A DNA stretch of 64,000 bases from Cephalopachus bancanus. Lineage: Eukaryota; Chordata; Mammalia; Primates; Tarsiidae. The notes below the pieces were generated by a model that did not search any database, was not told where the DNA came from, and worked only from the letters and a program-made list of their open reading frames with translations. The position numbers and the translations under genes are program-made. The stretch is taken from contig JAPVLO010000153.1 in the NCBI GenBank assembly GCA_027257055.1, positions 5,394,001-5,458,000 on the forward strand. The letters run 5' to 3'. Shown here piece after piece: positions 25,985 to 36,743 of the stretch (positions within the stretch are counted from its first letter, which is position 1; the number at the start of each line of letters is the position of its first letter).

Positions 25985-26705
25985 TTATAACTGATGTGTA
26001 ACAAACCATCCCCAAAATTCAATGGCTCAAAATAACCAGCATATATCATTGCTTATAAGTCTAACAGTCAGCTAGATGGCTCTGTCTTAGCTCGGTTAAC
26101 TCAGAAGTCTGTGGTCACTTCTGTTGATCTGGGCTGAGCTCTCTCACAAGTTTGGGAGCTAGCTGGATATAAGCTGGTCAAAGATGGCCTGAGCTGGGAC
26201 AAATACCTTTTCCTCTACTAGTTGTTTCACCCTCCAGCAGGGTAGCCAGGGCTTGATTGATCAGATAGTAATCAATGCCATAGTTCCAAAGGAACAAAAG
26301 TGTACAAGAACTCTTTTTTTTTTTTTTGAGTTGGAGTCTCACTCTGTCGCCCAGATTGGAGTGCAGTGGCCGCTCCCGGTCACCGCAGCCTCGACTTGCT
26401 GGGCTCCGGCGATCCTTCCACCTCAGCCTTCCAAGTAGCCGGAATTACAGGCGCGCACTACCACACCCGGCTAATTTTTTGATTTTATTGTAGAGATGAG
26501 GTCTTGCCTGCCCAGGCGGGGCAAGAACTCTTAAAAGGCTTATGCTCTCAACTGACACACTGTCACTTTTGCAACATTTTGTTGGCCGGCTTAGATTCAA
26601 GGGTTGGGGAAATAGACATAATCTCTTAATGGGAGTGGCTACAATGCCACATTGCAAAGGGCATGGATATAAAGAAAGATGTAGAATTTGGCCATTTTTG
26701 CAATC
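25985..26705. mobile_element. Ancient interspersed repeat (MaLR LTR-like) split by an Alu
   Basis: CTGATGTGTAACAAACCATCCCC starts the left half and GGCCATTTTTGCAATCAATCA ends the right half. Both belong to a common ancient mammalian repeat that I believe is of the MLT1/MaLR kind, though the exact family is uncertain. The Alu at 26316-26521 interrupts it. Confidence 0.6.
26316..26521 (-). mobile_element. 5'-truncated Alu with clean target duplication
   Basis: The minus-strand Alu lacks the first third of its left arm: on its own strand it starts CCCCGCCTGGGCAGGCAAGACC. A perfect direct repeat CAAGAACTCTT (26305-26315 and 26522-26532) shows the truncation happened at insertion. It carries the short left-arm form. 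Confidence 0.94.
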
Positions 26706-27316
26706 AATCAGTCATATCAACTAATAATAATCTTCCAGTTGTCCCAAAATTGTCTCTTCATTGCTGTGTTTTAGCCCTTTCTTCTTTTCTTGGAAGGAAA
26801 TAAAATGGAATAAATTTCCCAAAGTACATGGTTTGTGTAATGCCTGACATGATCCTTTAATTCAGAGCAGTCCCCTAACATTTCATGACATTCAGTTGCT
26901 TAAAAGAAACTAAACTGACCAGATTTTAATGTCTCTAAATATTCATTTCACGGCATATAAAATAAAACCTAAATATGAAATTATGCCTTTTACTTATAGG
27001 TAAAATCATCTAATCAAGGTTCACTATATATTTTGCATGTGGTATGCCAGAGGGCCTAAATTAGAATTTCTCGACCTTCTTCAGTAAGTCTATCCCCTCT
27101 CTCATTAATCCCCTACTTTTCCACAAAAAGCAATTTATACTAATTCACATATTTCAAACTCCCATGTGACGCTTTCCCAGTTCTCCCAAGCAAGCAGTGT
27201 AGCAACCCTTCCTCTGTGCTTCCTGTACCTATGTATCACCATTGCCAGTGAATGTTAATACTGCATGTACAGCCTAACTTTGCCCTGATCATTGAAGCCT
27301 AAAGTAAAAATTGAAC
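26706..27316. other. Unique intron with probable L2 traces
   Basis: Around 27150-27245, GACGCTTTCCCAGTTCTCCCAAGC resembles an old L2 segment. Otherwise nothing was recognised. Confidence 0.4.
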
Positions 27317-27327
27317 TCCTTTGTTTT

Positions 27328-27645
27328 TTTATTTTTATTTATTTATTTTTGAGTCGGAGTCTCACTTTGTCACCCAGGCGGGAGTGCAGTGGCATGCTCA
27401 CGGCCACCGTAGTGTTGATCTTCTGGGCTCAACACTGGGCTCAGGTGATCCTTCCACCTCAGCCTTCCAAGTAACTGGAACCACAGGCACACGCCACCAT
27501 GCCCAGCTAATTTTTTGATTTATTGTAGGGATGCGGTCTCACCAAGTTGCCTAGGCTGGTCTGGAACTTGAGGGCTCAGGCAGTCTTTTCACCTCGGCCT
27601 CCCAAAGTGCTGGGATTATAGCCATGAGCCACTGCGCCCGGTCTT
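27328..27645 (-). mobile_element. Alu, reverse orientation
   Basis: A full minus-strand dimer with an (ATTT)n-like tail and direct repeat TCCTTTGTTTT (27317-27327 and 27646-27656). A small internal duplication of GGGCTCA...CTGGGCTCAG occurs near 27425-27445. Confidence 0.92.
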
Positions 27646-27656
27646 TCCTTTGTTTT

Positions 27657-29802
27657 CTTAAAGTTGCTAGTTCTTACTTCTACCAGTTATTGGGAATTCT
27701 AGTCCTCAAAAACCTATTTAGTACTTGTGAGTCATTTTTCACTAGTGCTTACAAATGTGTCCTATGGCTATTCTGTGACATCCATCAGTTCATCTTCTTT
27801 TATTCTAGCCTAGATTCACTTTCTCCGTGCCCACCTATGTTGTCATTGTTGATTAGCATGGGTCCTGCCACTACCTTAACTATTCTTCCATGTTTCCTCT
27901 CTTCCCTTGACTATGGAAGGAAACATTATTTTCCTGTTTTTTTCCTTCTCATTAAGAGCTATAACTTGCACAAACATTTCATAGTGAGTTACTGCAGAAA
28001 AAGAAAATTAGAGAAAAATAATAAACACTAAGGAGATGACAAAACACAAAAGTTTTTGTTTTTTTAAGTATTAGGAAGTTATTCAAGACTTTCTGAAATG
28101 CGAACAGCTAAAAATTTCCTTCAAAACTCCTCCCTCTGCCAAAAAAAGCAATACCCACAGTTGAAATTTTTACTAATTATCCATTAGTTAATTAAAAAAA
28201 AAAATTCACCACTCCAACAGTTTGCTTTTCCTTTCATTTCAAAAGCAATCAATTATCTCATTATAACTACACAAAATGGGAAGCACAGTTGAACAAGGGT
28301 GAAGTCACTCAGAGTGAAGGGACTATTCTGTCACAAAGAAAGTGAACAAACATAAGCACCTCAGTTTCCCTTTTTGAAAGGGAGGTAATTAACTACAGGG
28401 ATGCCAAAAAAATGGTATACACATTTTAAGATGTTATCTATGTATTACTTTTAGATGGTAACCACTTTGTGCACCTCTTGTAATCGCAGAAGTCAAACAT
28501 GACTTGTATTCATCCTCTGTTATCAGTATATATTGAGTATTACAATTTGAATAGTTTTTCCTTTCTTAAAATGTATACTTTTTCAGCACCTTCTGTATAT
28601 GGTAGTTAAGATTCTTCTCTAAAATTTCTATGATTCTTATTTACACACAGAAGGTATTCAGTAATAATCTGCTGAATGTAGATTGCATTACCAAATAGGT
28701 GGGGAAAGCATCTGAAACCTGGGTTGTACACACCTTAATCAACATTTAGCATCTATTAAATTCTTAACAGATTATTTTATTTTTTAAAATAAAAATATAA
28801 AACATAAAAATATAAAAACATATAACATGTAGATTCACAAAGACTGAGAAAATCATGATAAAAGACATCATGAAGCATTTTTCTACTCCAAGTTTTAGAC
28901 AGGAACTATTTTTGAAAACTCAATTAAAATCATGCAAAGGATATATATATATAAATTATGTGAAATGATGGTCAAATCTAACCATTTTTAGACGTTCATA
29001 AAAAATTATTTTGGTAGAAAATGGATGATATGTAAACTGATGGACACAATCAGATTTTAAGATATATGAGAAAGCTGATATTCCTTAATTGCAAAAAGGC
29101 AAATAAATTCATAGATTTATAGTCAAACATCAAGCATTCTTTCAGTCATTCAACAAATGTACTTGTTCTGCGTTTTCAGTCTTTAAAATATTTTACTATA
29201 TTTTATCCTGAAGCCGCAAATTATAATCAGCTGTCAGTTATTTGCCAGTTATAAATCTTATCAATATTCTACTTAGGTTTATGTTTACATTTAAATGGCA
29301 AAAAGTACATAGAATCATTCCAAATTTTGGTAATCTGCAAACAATTTAATATAAACCAGTCAAAAAACAAGGAATAGCTGCAACTATTCATTTTTCATAA
29401 ACAGTGAGTAAATAAAAAAACATAAACGTTTTTCAGTTGAAATCTCTAATAGCACCACAAAAAAAATGTATAGGCAGATCTGCCTTCCATTTAATGTGAT
29501 CACTAAAAGGCAGAATTTTTAGATTTTGGAGCAAAGATGATCTAGGGGAGGAGTTTAATTCTGGATGCCTTATAACATTCCTGTGCTCTAGTATTTATCC
29601 TCATTGGGAAAAAGCTGGACAAGAATTAGTGATTTACTAATGTCTCTCAGCAGCAGGTAGACTAGTCAAAGGCACAATAGGTATAATGGTATGAAGTATC
29701 AAACAAAAAATCCTTAAGAATCCATTAGCTAGTGCATTCCTATGTGCATGTTTGTACATGTGTGCAAGTCTTAAGTTTCACTAACTTTCCTCCTTCTGCA
29801 TT
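27657..29802. other. Unique intronic DNA
   Basis: More than 2 kb with little recognisable content. A probable L2 3' end lies near 28600-28680. A stretch at 28400-28560 (GTAACCACTTTGTGCACCTC) looks like an old DNA transposon remnant but could not be assigned. The 135-residue open frame at 27624-28031 starts inside an Alu and has no family motif. Confidence 0.45.
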
Positions 29803-30130
29803 AGTTTTCTAGGACTGCTGTAATGAAGTGCCACAGACTAGGTGGCTTAAGCAACAGAAGTTTATTGTCTCACAGTACTGGAGGCCAGAAATTCAAGATC
29901 AAGTAGTCAGCAGGTCTGGTTTCTGCTGAGGCCTTTCTCTTTGGCTTGCAGATAGGCGACCACTTTCTGAGTCCTCTCATGGCTTCTTCTCTGTCAATGT
30001 GCATCCCTGGTATCTCTTTTTCTTTTTGCAAGCATAACAGTCACACTGGATTAGGGCTCATACAGCCTCACAATCAATCTCTTTAAAGAAGTTAAGTTCA
30101 AATACAGTCAATTCAACCCATAACACGCTC
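29803..30130 (-). mobile_element. MaLR-type LTR (MLT1-like)
   Basis: In reverse orientation the landmarks TTAGTTTTCTAGGACTGCTG, GGTGGCTTAAGCAACAGAAG and ATTTATTGTCTCACAG-like text mark the end of an MLT1-type LTR of non-autonomous ERVL-MaLR elements. It is old and truncated. Confidence 0.78.
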
Positions 30131-31838
30131 TCCTCCCTGAAATGTCATGGCAAAGACTCATATAAATTAAAGTATAGAACGAGAATAGCAGTGGGTAAAT
30201 TAGAAATGGCATAAGTATCTAAAAAGTCTCATTAAGTCAAGGATGTGAGTATGTTAATTAACTGGATATAGAGGCAGAAGCAGTCATAACAGATCTGAAC
30301 CAAACTTGAAATACAAATTCCTGAGTAAGCAATGAAAAACTCTTCAGATAATGAACGCTCTAATTCATTGGCCATTGCTTATGGGCAGAGCTCTGTGCAG
30401 AGTTGGAATTTGCAAAGTGAAAATTCTGTACTAAGGATTAGGATTTACACTAGTGGCATTTGTGTTCTCACTCTGCACACTGCTACAATTCAAATTAGAA
30501 AATGGCTCCTCAGATCATATAAATTCACAAGGAAAAATGACTATTTTGATAAGAAAGAATGTTTATCTTCATTACCATCTGGTTTTCATTAACATTTACT
30601 TCTAAGTAAAATATAGTAAGTTCTACTTTATTATCTATTTTTCATTCTGGTAAACTTGGGAAAACCAAAGAGATTGCCATCTTGCCTTCTTCCTCTTTTC
30701 GTTTCATCCCTATATTGGCCTGATCTCTGGTTCGTGTTTCATGCTGTATCTCCAGGAATTGAAAAGTTAAGGCACTATTATCTCTAACTCACACTCAAAA
30801 GAGAGATGTCCATAATTTAATTCAGCATACATGAGGCCAGAACAAAACAGAAGTGCCACTTTGGCCTTCACTAGAATTGTTTATCACAAATCTGACTCCT
30901 CACTCCAGCTACATCTAAACTAATTCATAGTATTTGCTACCTACATGAATGTCTAGTATTGGCCTACTCAGGGTTACCCTCTCCTTCAATACTGTTAACA
31001 ACCATAGCCTGGCAAACATTCACCCTATGTGTTAAACACTAAGTGTATAACACTGTGATGACATAGAGGTGCTGAGATGAATAACTTTTATCCAGAGGCT
31101 ATCTATACCATTGTTATAATATCTACAATATGTATTTTCCATTTGCTCAAAATGAGAGGCAGGAGAGAAAGAGAGAAAGAAGGAATGAAGAGAAAGGGGA
31201 AAAGAGGATATTACTACTATGAACATGATGGAACCTGCTGAAATAATCCTAATTTAAACCTAAATATCCCTTAATAAAATCTCCAAGGGAGTGAGAAGTT
31301 TGTAAAATGTGAAGTTGATGTTTATCTTTCCATCATGCTCAACAACACAGAAGAGAATAAGATAAAGCAATGAAAAGTAGAGTGGCCCTCTGAGAGAAGA
31401 GATACACTAAAAAATACAGAGCAGATTTTGTCCACAGATCAAAAATGAACAAATTCCTGAGTCAAAGGAATATTCTTAATCCAAAGTGAACTTTAAAGCA
31501 TTAGATCTAAGAATTCTGATGATGTTTCACTAGATGCAAGTTGTCCTAATAATTAATTCGGTTTTCTAATATGAAAGAAAATAAATAATACATGATGGAG
31601 TTTCTTTTTATTCTGAAACTTTAGAATATTTTATAGTGTCATGTGATAAAATATTCATTTGACAATTACACTGAAGTATCATCAAAGTATTACCAATTTT
31701 ACTTTGCCCTATTAATTCAAAGTTTGCTCAACAATAAAATTAAACCCTTTAATTTTAATTTTAAAGTCAATAATAAAATTAAAGGCTTTTTATTCTAATG
31801 TCTTAAGGTAAAATAACAAAACCATTTGATTCTTGATC
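30131..31838. other. Unique intronic DNA
   Basis: No exon or classifiable repeat. A purine-rich tract (GAGAGAAAGAGAGAAAGAAGG and neighbours) lies at 31153-31208. Confidence 0.5.
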
Positions 31839-31853
31839 CGAACTGCCTATTTT

Positions 31854-32142
31854 TTTTTTTTTTTTTTTGAGTTGGAGTCTCACTCTGTCGCCCAGACTGG
31901 AGTGCAGTGGCCGCTTCCGGCCACCGCAGCCTCGACCTGCTGGGCTCCGGCGATCCTTCCGCCTCAGCCTTCCAAGTAGCCAGAATTACAGGCATGCACT
32001 ACCATGCCCGGCTGATTTTTTGATTTATTGTAGAGATGAGGTCTCGCTGCCCAGGCGGGTCTCGAACCCGCGGGCTCAGGCAATCCACTCACCTCAGTCT
32101 CCCAAAGGCGCGGGATTACAGGCTGAGCCACCGAGCCCGGCT
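31854..32142 (-). mobile_element. Young Alu, reverse orientation, perfect target duplication
   Basis: A full dimer on the minus strand. A 15-bp perfect direct repeat CGAACTGCCTATTTT flanks it (31839-31853 and 32143-32157). It has both the short left-arm form and the GCGCCTTTGGG box, and is one of the least diverged copies. Confidence 0.96.
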
Positions 32143-32157
32143 CGAACTGCCTATTTT

Positions 32158-32545
32158 AAACAATGGATGCTTTTGATTTCCAAGAATAATATATACACTA
32201 CCCCAACCTTCTAGAGTAGACAGCCATTCAAAATACTGATAGCTCAATTCAAGTAATATTCTTTCTTTTACTGAAAAAGACTTCTAAATACAGTATAATC
32301 AAACTACTTACATATAACTACCAGGCTACATTTGCAGACCTATAGGTCCCAATGCTCCTTTGCCTCTCCTTCCTAGTCCCTACATTCATATATCCAGGTC
32401 CATTCACTTTTTCTTTATGGGAGAACTCAGCCCAGATGCAAAATGAGTGCACTTAATCTTATAATACAGACATTTTCCTGAAATTTTTGATATATATAGC
32501 ATTTTCTTTTTAATTGCCTCTGCTTACTTCTAAAATTTCTTCTAT
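32158..32545. other. Unique intronic DNA
   Basis: Nothing recognised. Confidence 0.45.
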
Positions 32546-32812
32546 GGTCAGGGGCAGGGGTTCATACCTATAATCCCAGCACTCTGGAAGGTCAAGGTAG
32601 GAAGATTGCTTGAGCCTAGGAGTTTGAGACCAGTCTAGGCAACATAGCAAGACCTCAAAAAATTAGCCAGGTGTAGTGGCAAGTGACTACAGCTCCAGAT
32701 ACACGGGAGACTGAAGCAGAAGGATCACTTGAGCCTGGGTGGTCGAGGCTGCAGTGAGCCGTGATTATGCAATCCAGCCTGAGTGACAGAGATTCTAACT
32801 CAACAATAAAAT
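32546..32812 (+). mobile_element. Old Alu (AluJ-like)
   Basis: A diverged dimer from GGTCAGGGGCAGGGGTTCATACC through a shortened linker to GTGACAGAGATTCTAACTC and an (AATAAA)n tail. Confidence 0.88.
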
Positions 32813-33365
32813 AAAATCTCTTCTAAATTTATTAAACAAACTTTTAAAAAAATATGATAAACTATACTCAAAAATAAAGAAACCTTGGGAAAATTTTCTG
32901 TATTCCCAGGTTTGGATTTTAATTCAAATTGCTGGGTAACCTTGGAGGTTCCATGAGGATTTTTTGTTTTATTTTTTAACAGCTATGGTTATAAAATCTA
33001 CCTTTGAAGAAATGGGTAATTTGGACATGGGTGTCAAATAATAGAAAATGAGGGAAAGTCTCCTTATTTTAATAGTCCAGTATAATCTTCATTTCAAATC
33101 CCAATAAAAACAATACAAAAAAGTCCCCTAGAAACAAAAAAGTTACCAGTCATTTGTCAACATAAAATTTAAATCCTAAATACAGGTTTCCTAAATAGAG
33201 CAGTAAGTTTTTAAAAAAAGGTGAACACGTACAGGAATGTGTGAATGGTTTAACATCAACAAACTTCTCCACATTAATGGACTAAAAGGGAAAAAAAGCA
33301 AGATGACATCAAATAATATGAAAAAATTGATAATGCTCAACATCTATAATAAAATTAGAAATATA
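32813..33365. other. Unique intronic DNA
   Basis: A stretch at 33225-33350 (GGTTTAACATCAACAAACTTCTCC and following) resembles a short, very diverged LINE-1 ORF2 fragment. The rest is unique. Confidence 0.45.
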
Positions 33366-33581
33366 GGCAGAATATCCCTAATCTGAAAATCCAAAAGCTG
33401 CAAAATCTGAAACTTTCTGAGTGCCAACATGAAACTCAAAGGAAATGCTCATTGGAGCACTATGAATTTTAGATTTTTGGTTTAGGGATACTCAACCAGT
33501 ATTGCAAATATACCAAAATCTGAAAAAGTCTAAAATCCAAAACACTCCTGGTCCCAAACATTTCAGATAATGATTACTCAA
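33366..33581. mobile_element. Tigger/pogo-type MITE (MER8/Tigger2-like)
   Basis: The ends AATATCCCTAATCTGAAAATCC and, inverted, GTTGAGTAATCATTATCTGAAA are those of the common primate pogo-family MITE whose ends read GTTGAGTATCCCTTATCC. The interior AAGGAAATGCTCATTGGAGC is also typical. Confidence 0.75.
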
Positions 33582-33660
33582 CATGTAGAATGAAATTTCT
33601 TTATTTTAATAAAGTTATATACCAAATCCATCCTACTTTAAGAAAAAAAATTTTAAAATA

Positions 33661-33730
33661 TACAGATTTAGTACTCTTCAATGGCTTGCATTGTCATTAC
33701 ATTAAAATCTTAGTCTTTTATACTTTATCC
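33661..33730 (+). repeat. 70-bp duplicate of a segment 1 kb downstream
   Basis: Starts TACAGATTTAGTACTCTTC and ends ATACTTTATCC. It is identical in 69 of 70 bases to 34665-34723 joined with 35045-35055, that is, to the downstream segment before the Alu inserted there. The downstream copy belongs to a longer L2, so this one is the likely derivative. Confidence 0.9.
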
Positions 33731-34384
33731 TATATTAGGATTAGAAGGGAAGTAGCAAAACTACTTGTATTTGGTAGCTATTTTCAATATCATCTGCTCT
33801 CTTTAGCAAGAAGGAATATACTTGAAGCCCACCTAAAAGAAATATCAGATTACTAAGAAACCATGGGAATATAGTGAAACCTAATCCTACCTACGCTGAT
33901 GAGAATTTGGAGATGAATAAGAGTCACTTTGATTTAACCCAGCATACCGTTTTCTTTGTCTAGTTTTTGCTTAGGAATGTGGAAGAGACCCATACCAACT
34001 ACCAAATTGGTAAGAGAGACCAAGAAAACATTCTTTGGCCTAAATATGTTTACACCTGGCTGTGTTAGGTCACTTTTCCAGCACATCCAGTATGGCTCCA
34101 TGTCTCAGAAAAAACAATTAGGATATAATAAGATGGCTTTATAAGGATATAAAAACCACCCCCAATGGTAAGGGACCTTTCATGACCCTCATCACTGTCA
34201 GACAATGTGGTGGCATCATCACTGGAGTGCCCTACAGGAAATTTGTCCTTCCAATGGGGAGAATATGGCAACATGTTTATAAGGTGAGTTCTTGTATCCA
34301 TTTCTTATATAAAAGGTACGTGTATCCTATGCCTACATCTATAAATCAATCACCATCACCTTTTTGACAACCACTCACAGCAGA
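33731..34384. other. Unique intronic DNA
   Basis: Nothing recognised. A short open frame at 33956-34144 has no supporting motif or splice signal. Confidence 0.45.
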
Positions 34385-34590
34385 TTCACATCCTGGCTCA
34401 GCCACTTAGAATCATGTCTCCTTGGGAAAGTCACAATCAGTTTCTTCATTTGGAAAATGTGGCAACATTACTACCTACACCACTGCAGTGAAGAAAACAT
34501 AAGTGCTTGGCACATGTAAAGTGTATTGTGCAGTAATGGCACATATTAAGTGCTCAAAATATTAACTATTATTAGACATTATTCCAATGT
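34385..34590 (+). mobile_element. MIR SINE
   Basis: The plus-strand MIR core CACATCCTGGCTCAGCCACTT, then TTGGGAAAGTCACAATCAGTTTC and GTGCTTGGCACATGTAAAG in order. Confidence 0.82.
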
Positions 34591-34664
34591 TATCTCACTG
34601 AAAAACATTAACACCTTGTAAAGAGACCATTCCTATTGTCTTTGACTTTCCAGTGATGTTATGG

Positions 34665-35240
34665 TACAGATTTAGTACTCTTCAATGGCTTCCATTGTCA
34701 TTACATTAAAATCTTAGTCTTTTTGTTTTTTTTGTTTTTTGTTTTTTTTTTTTGAGTTGGAGTCTCACTCGGTCGCCCAGACTGGAGTGCAGTGGCCGCT
34801 CCCGGCCACCGCAGCCTCGACCTGCTGGGCTCCAGCGATCCTTCCGCCTCAGCCTTCCAAGCAGCTGGAATTACAGGCATGCGCTACTACACCCAGCTGA
34901 TTTTTTTGATTTATTGTAGAAATGAGGTCTCGCTGCCCAGGCGGGCCTCGAACCCGCGGGCTCAGGCAATCCACTCACCTCGGCCTCCCAAAGGCATGGG
35001 ATTACAGACTGAGCCACCGAGCCCGGCCCAAATCTTAGTCTTTTATACTTTATCCAACAACACATTATATGACTGACCCTGCCTTCCTTTTTAAACTCAT
35101 TTCCTATCATTCTCCCATTCCTACCAACCTACAAAATATCAAGTACTGGTTTTCCTTCCCTCAAAAATAGTGTACTGCATTTTGATCTGGAAAGTTCTTT
35201 CTCCTGTGACTGCTTCCTGCTTCCTTCACATGATTTAAGT
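34665..35240 (+). mobile_element. L2 LINE fragment split by an Alu
   Basis: CTTCAATGGCTTCCATTGTC matches the conserved L2 segment. After the Alu at 34724-35029 it continues through a GACCCTGCCTTCC block and TCATTTCCTATCATTCTCCC to CTTCACATGATTTAAGTCTC. Confidence 0.75.
34724..35029 (-). mobile_element. Young Alu in L2, reverse orientation
   Basis: A full minus-strand dimer with a T/G-rich tail. The direct repeat AAATCTTAGTCTTTT lies at 34709-34723 and 35030-35044. It carries the short left-arm form. The pre-insertion site is preserved in the duplicate at 33661-33730. Confidence 0.95.
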
Positions 35241-35280
35241 CTCAACTAAAAAAAAATGAATAAATAAAAATCAAAAATTA

Positions 35281-35573
35281 GCTGGGCTCGGTGGCTCAGC
35301 CTGTAATCCCACGCTTTGGGAGGCTGAAGTGAATGGATTGTCTGAGCCCGCGGGTTCAAGACCTGCCTGGGCAACTTCGCGAGATCTCATCTCTACAATA
35401 AATTTAAAAAATCAGCCAGGCGTGGTAGCATGCGCCTGTAGTTCCAGCTACTTGGAAGGCTGAGGCGGAATGATCGTCGGAGCCCAGCAGGTCGAGGCTG
35501 CAGTGGCCGGGAGCAGCCACTGCACTCCAGTCTGGGCGACAGAGTGAGACTCCAACTCAAAAAAAAAAAAAAA
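35281..35573 (+). mobile_element. Alu
   Basis: A complete dimer GCTGGGCTCGG to CTCCAACTC plus A tail, with AAAAATCAAAAATT on both sides. It has the long left-arm form. Confidence 0.94.
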
Positions 35574-35737
35574 AATCAAAAATTTAAAAATCACTTTTTT
35601 TCTAGGAAGCGTTCTCTTACTATTATACATGCAGTAGATCCTTCTTTCCTGTTATCTATTATTTTTGCTTTATTTTAACTTTGTTCTTAACATTTATTAC
35701 TACATAAAACTATATTATTTATATAGTTATAGTAACA

Positions 35738-36743
35738 AGGTCTGACAATTAAGTTCACGAACTCATCCTGAAAAACTGCTACATACCACATTGCTGAATA
35801 TCAGTAAGGTCACCTTTGAAGACTCACCTTGGGAAACTAGGCATGAATGCCAGTGCCTAGTCCATCCATCAAAGCAATTTTGGAATTCTTTTACTGGAAT
35901 GGCTATCAGAGCAGTCCATTGTATTACCCTTATGTCCTGAATGTCATCAAACTGTCTTCCTTTCAATATTTCCTTTATCTTCAGGTAAAGATAAAAGTCA
36001 TCAGGGGCCAAATCAGGTGAGTAGGGCGGATGCTCCAATACAGTTATTTGTTTCCTTGCTAAAAACTCCCTCACAGACAGTGCTGTATGAGTTGGTGCAC
36101 TGTCATGATACAAGAGCTCCTCTAGGACAATTTTGCACACATCTTTCTCATGCCAAGATTTTCAGTTAAGATTTTCCTGTTTATCTATCAATGTTTATTT
36201 GGTCTACTATGCTTCTCACAGTCAGCTGACGATTTTGATGCATGACTCAACAAATTTTTGCAATGTTTTTGTCAGTTCTGCTCGTTACTGGCCATCCTGA
36301 CCTCTCTTATCAATGACGCTTTCTCTCTCCTCGGAAAAACATTTAATCCACTTGTACACTGCTGTTTTCTTCATGGCATTATCCCCATAAACTTGGAATA
36401 CTCTTGTGAAGTTTAACAAAAAATTTAATGTTTGTTCTTTACTCTAATTGAATCTCATTCCCATGAAGGCACACAAAAACATGCAACAAGAATGAATGCC
36501 TACAGGAAATCGACAGAATTTTAAGTGTACACACAGGAAAGTCAACTATAAATACAATGTTGTACAAAAAAAAAAAAGAAAGAATGAATGCCATTCAGCA
36601 AGACACGGCCACACATTGACACGAACACAGCTGTGAGACACTGATTATAAAACCTTACCAGGGTTATAAAACCTTACCAAGTTGTTTGTACAGTGTTCCC
36701 ACAAGCACACAGTGGCAAGTTTGCAAACTGAATTGTCAGACCT
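35738..36743 (-). mobile_element. Internally deleted mariner element with inverted termini
   Basis: A DNA transposon of about 1 kb whose left end AGGTCTGACAATTAAGTTC is matched by the inverted right end AGGTCTGACAATTCAGTTT. On the minus strand it encodes transposase pieces in order: a helix-turn-helix part (YKWIKCF, EERESVIDE near 36340), a linker ending NLGMRKMCAK, then a jump to the catalytic part. Full mariners are about 1.3 kb, and the segment with the first catalytic aspartate is missing. A clean TA target duplication is not visible. A 19-bp internal tandem duplication (TTATAAAACCTTACCA) lies at about 36646-36682. Confidence 0.88.
35763..36140 (-). pseudogene. Mariner transposase C-terminal remnant (D34D region)
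   Basis: A 125-residue minus-strand frame. Near residue 13 it has YHDSAPTH, containing the second catalytic aspartate, and 34 residues later the third in LAPDDF, so the D34D spacing of mariner is intact. HPPYSPDLAPDDF and the closing NCFDGWTRHWHSCLVSQGE are family hallmarks. The upstream first aspartate is deleted, so the copy cannot encode an active transposase. The long open frame suggests a fairly recent element compared with the mariner at 10335-10800. Confidence 0.9.

Noticed and set aside
27624..28031. 135-residue plus-strand open frame
   Set aside because: It begins inside an Alu and continues into unique intron; no family motif and no splice sites.
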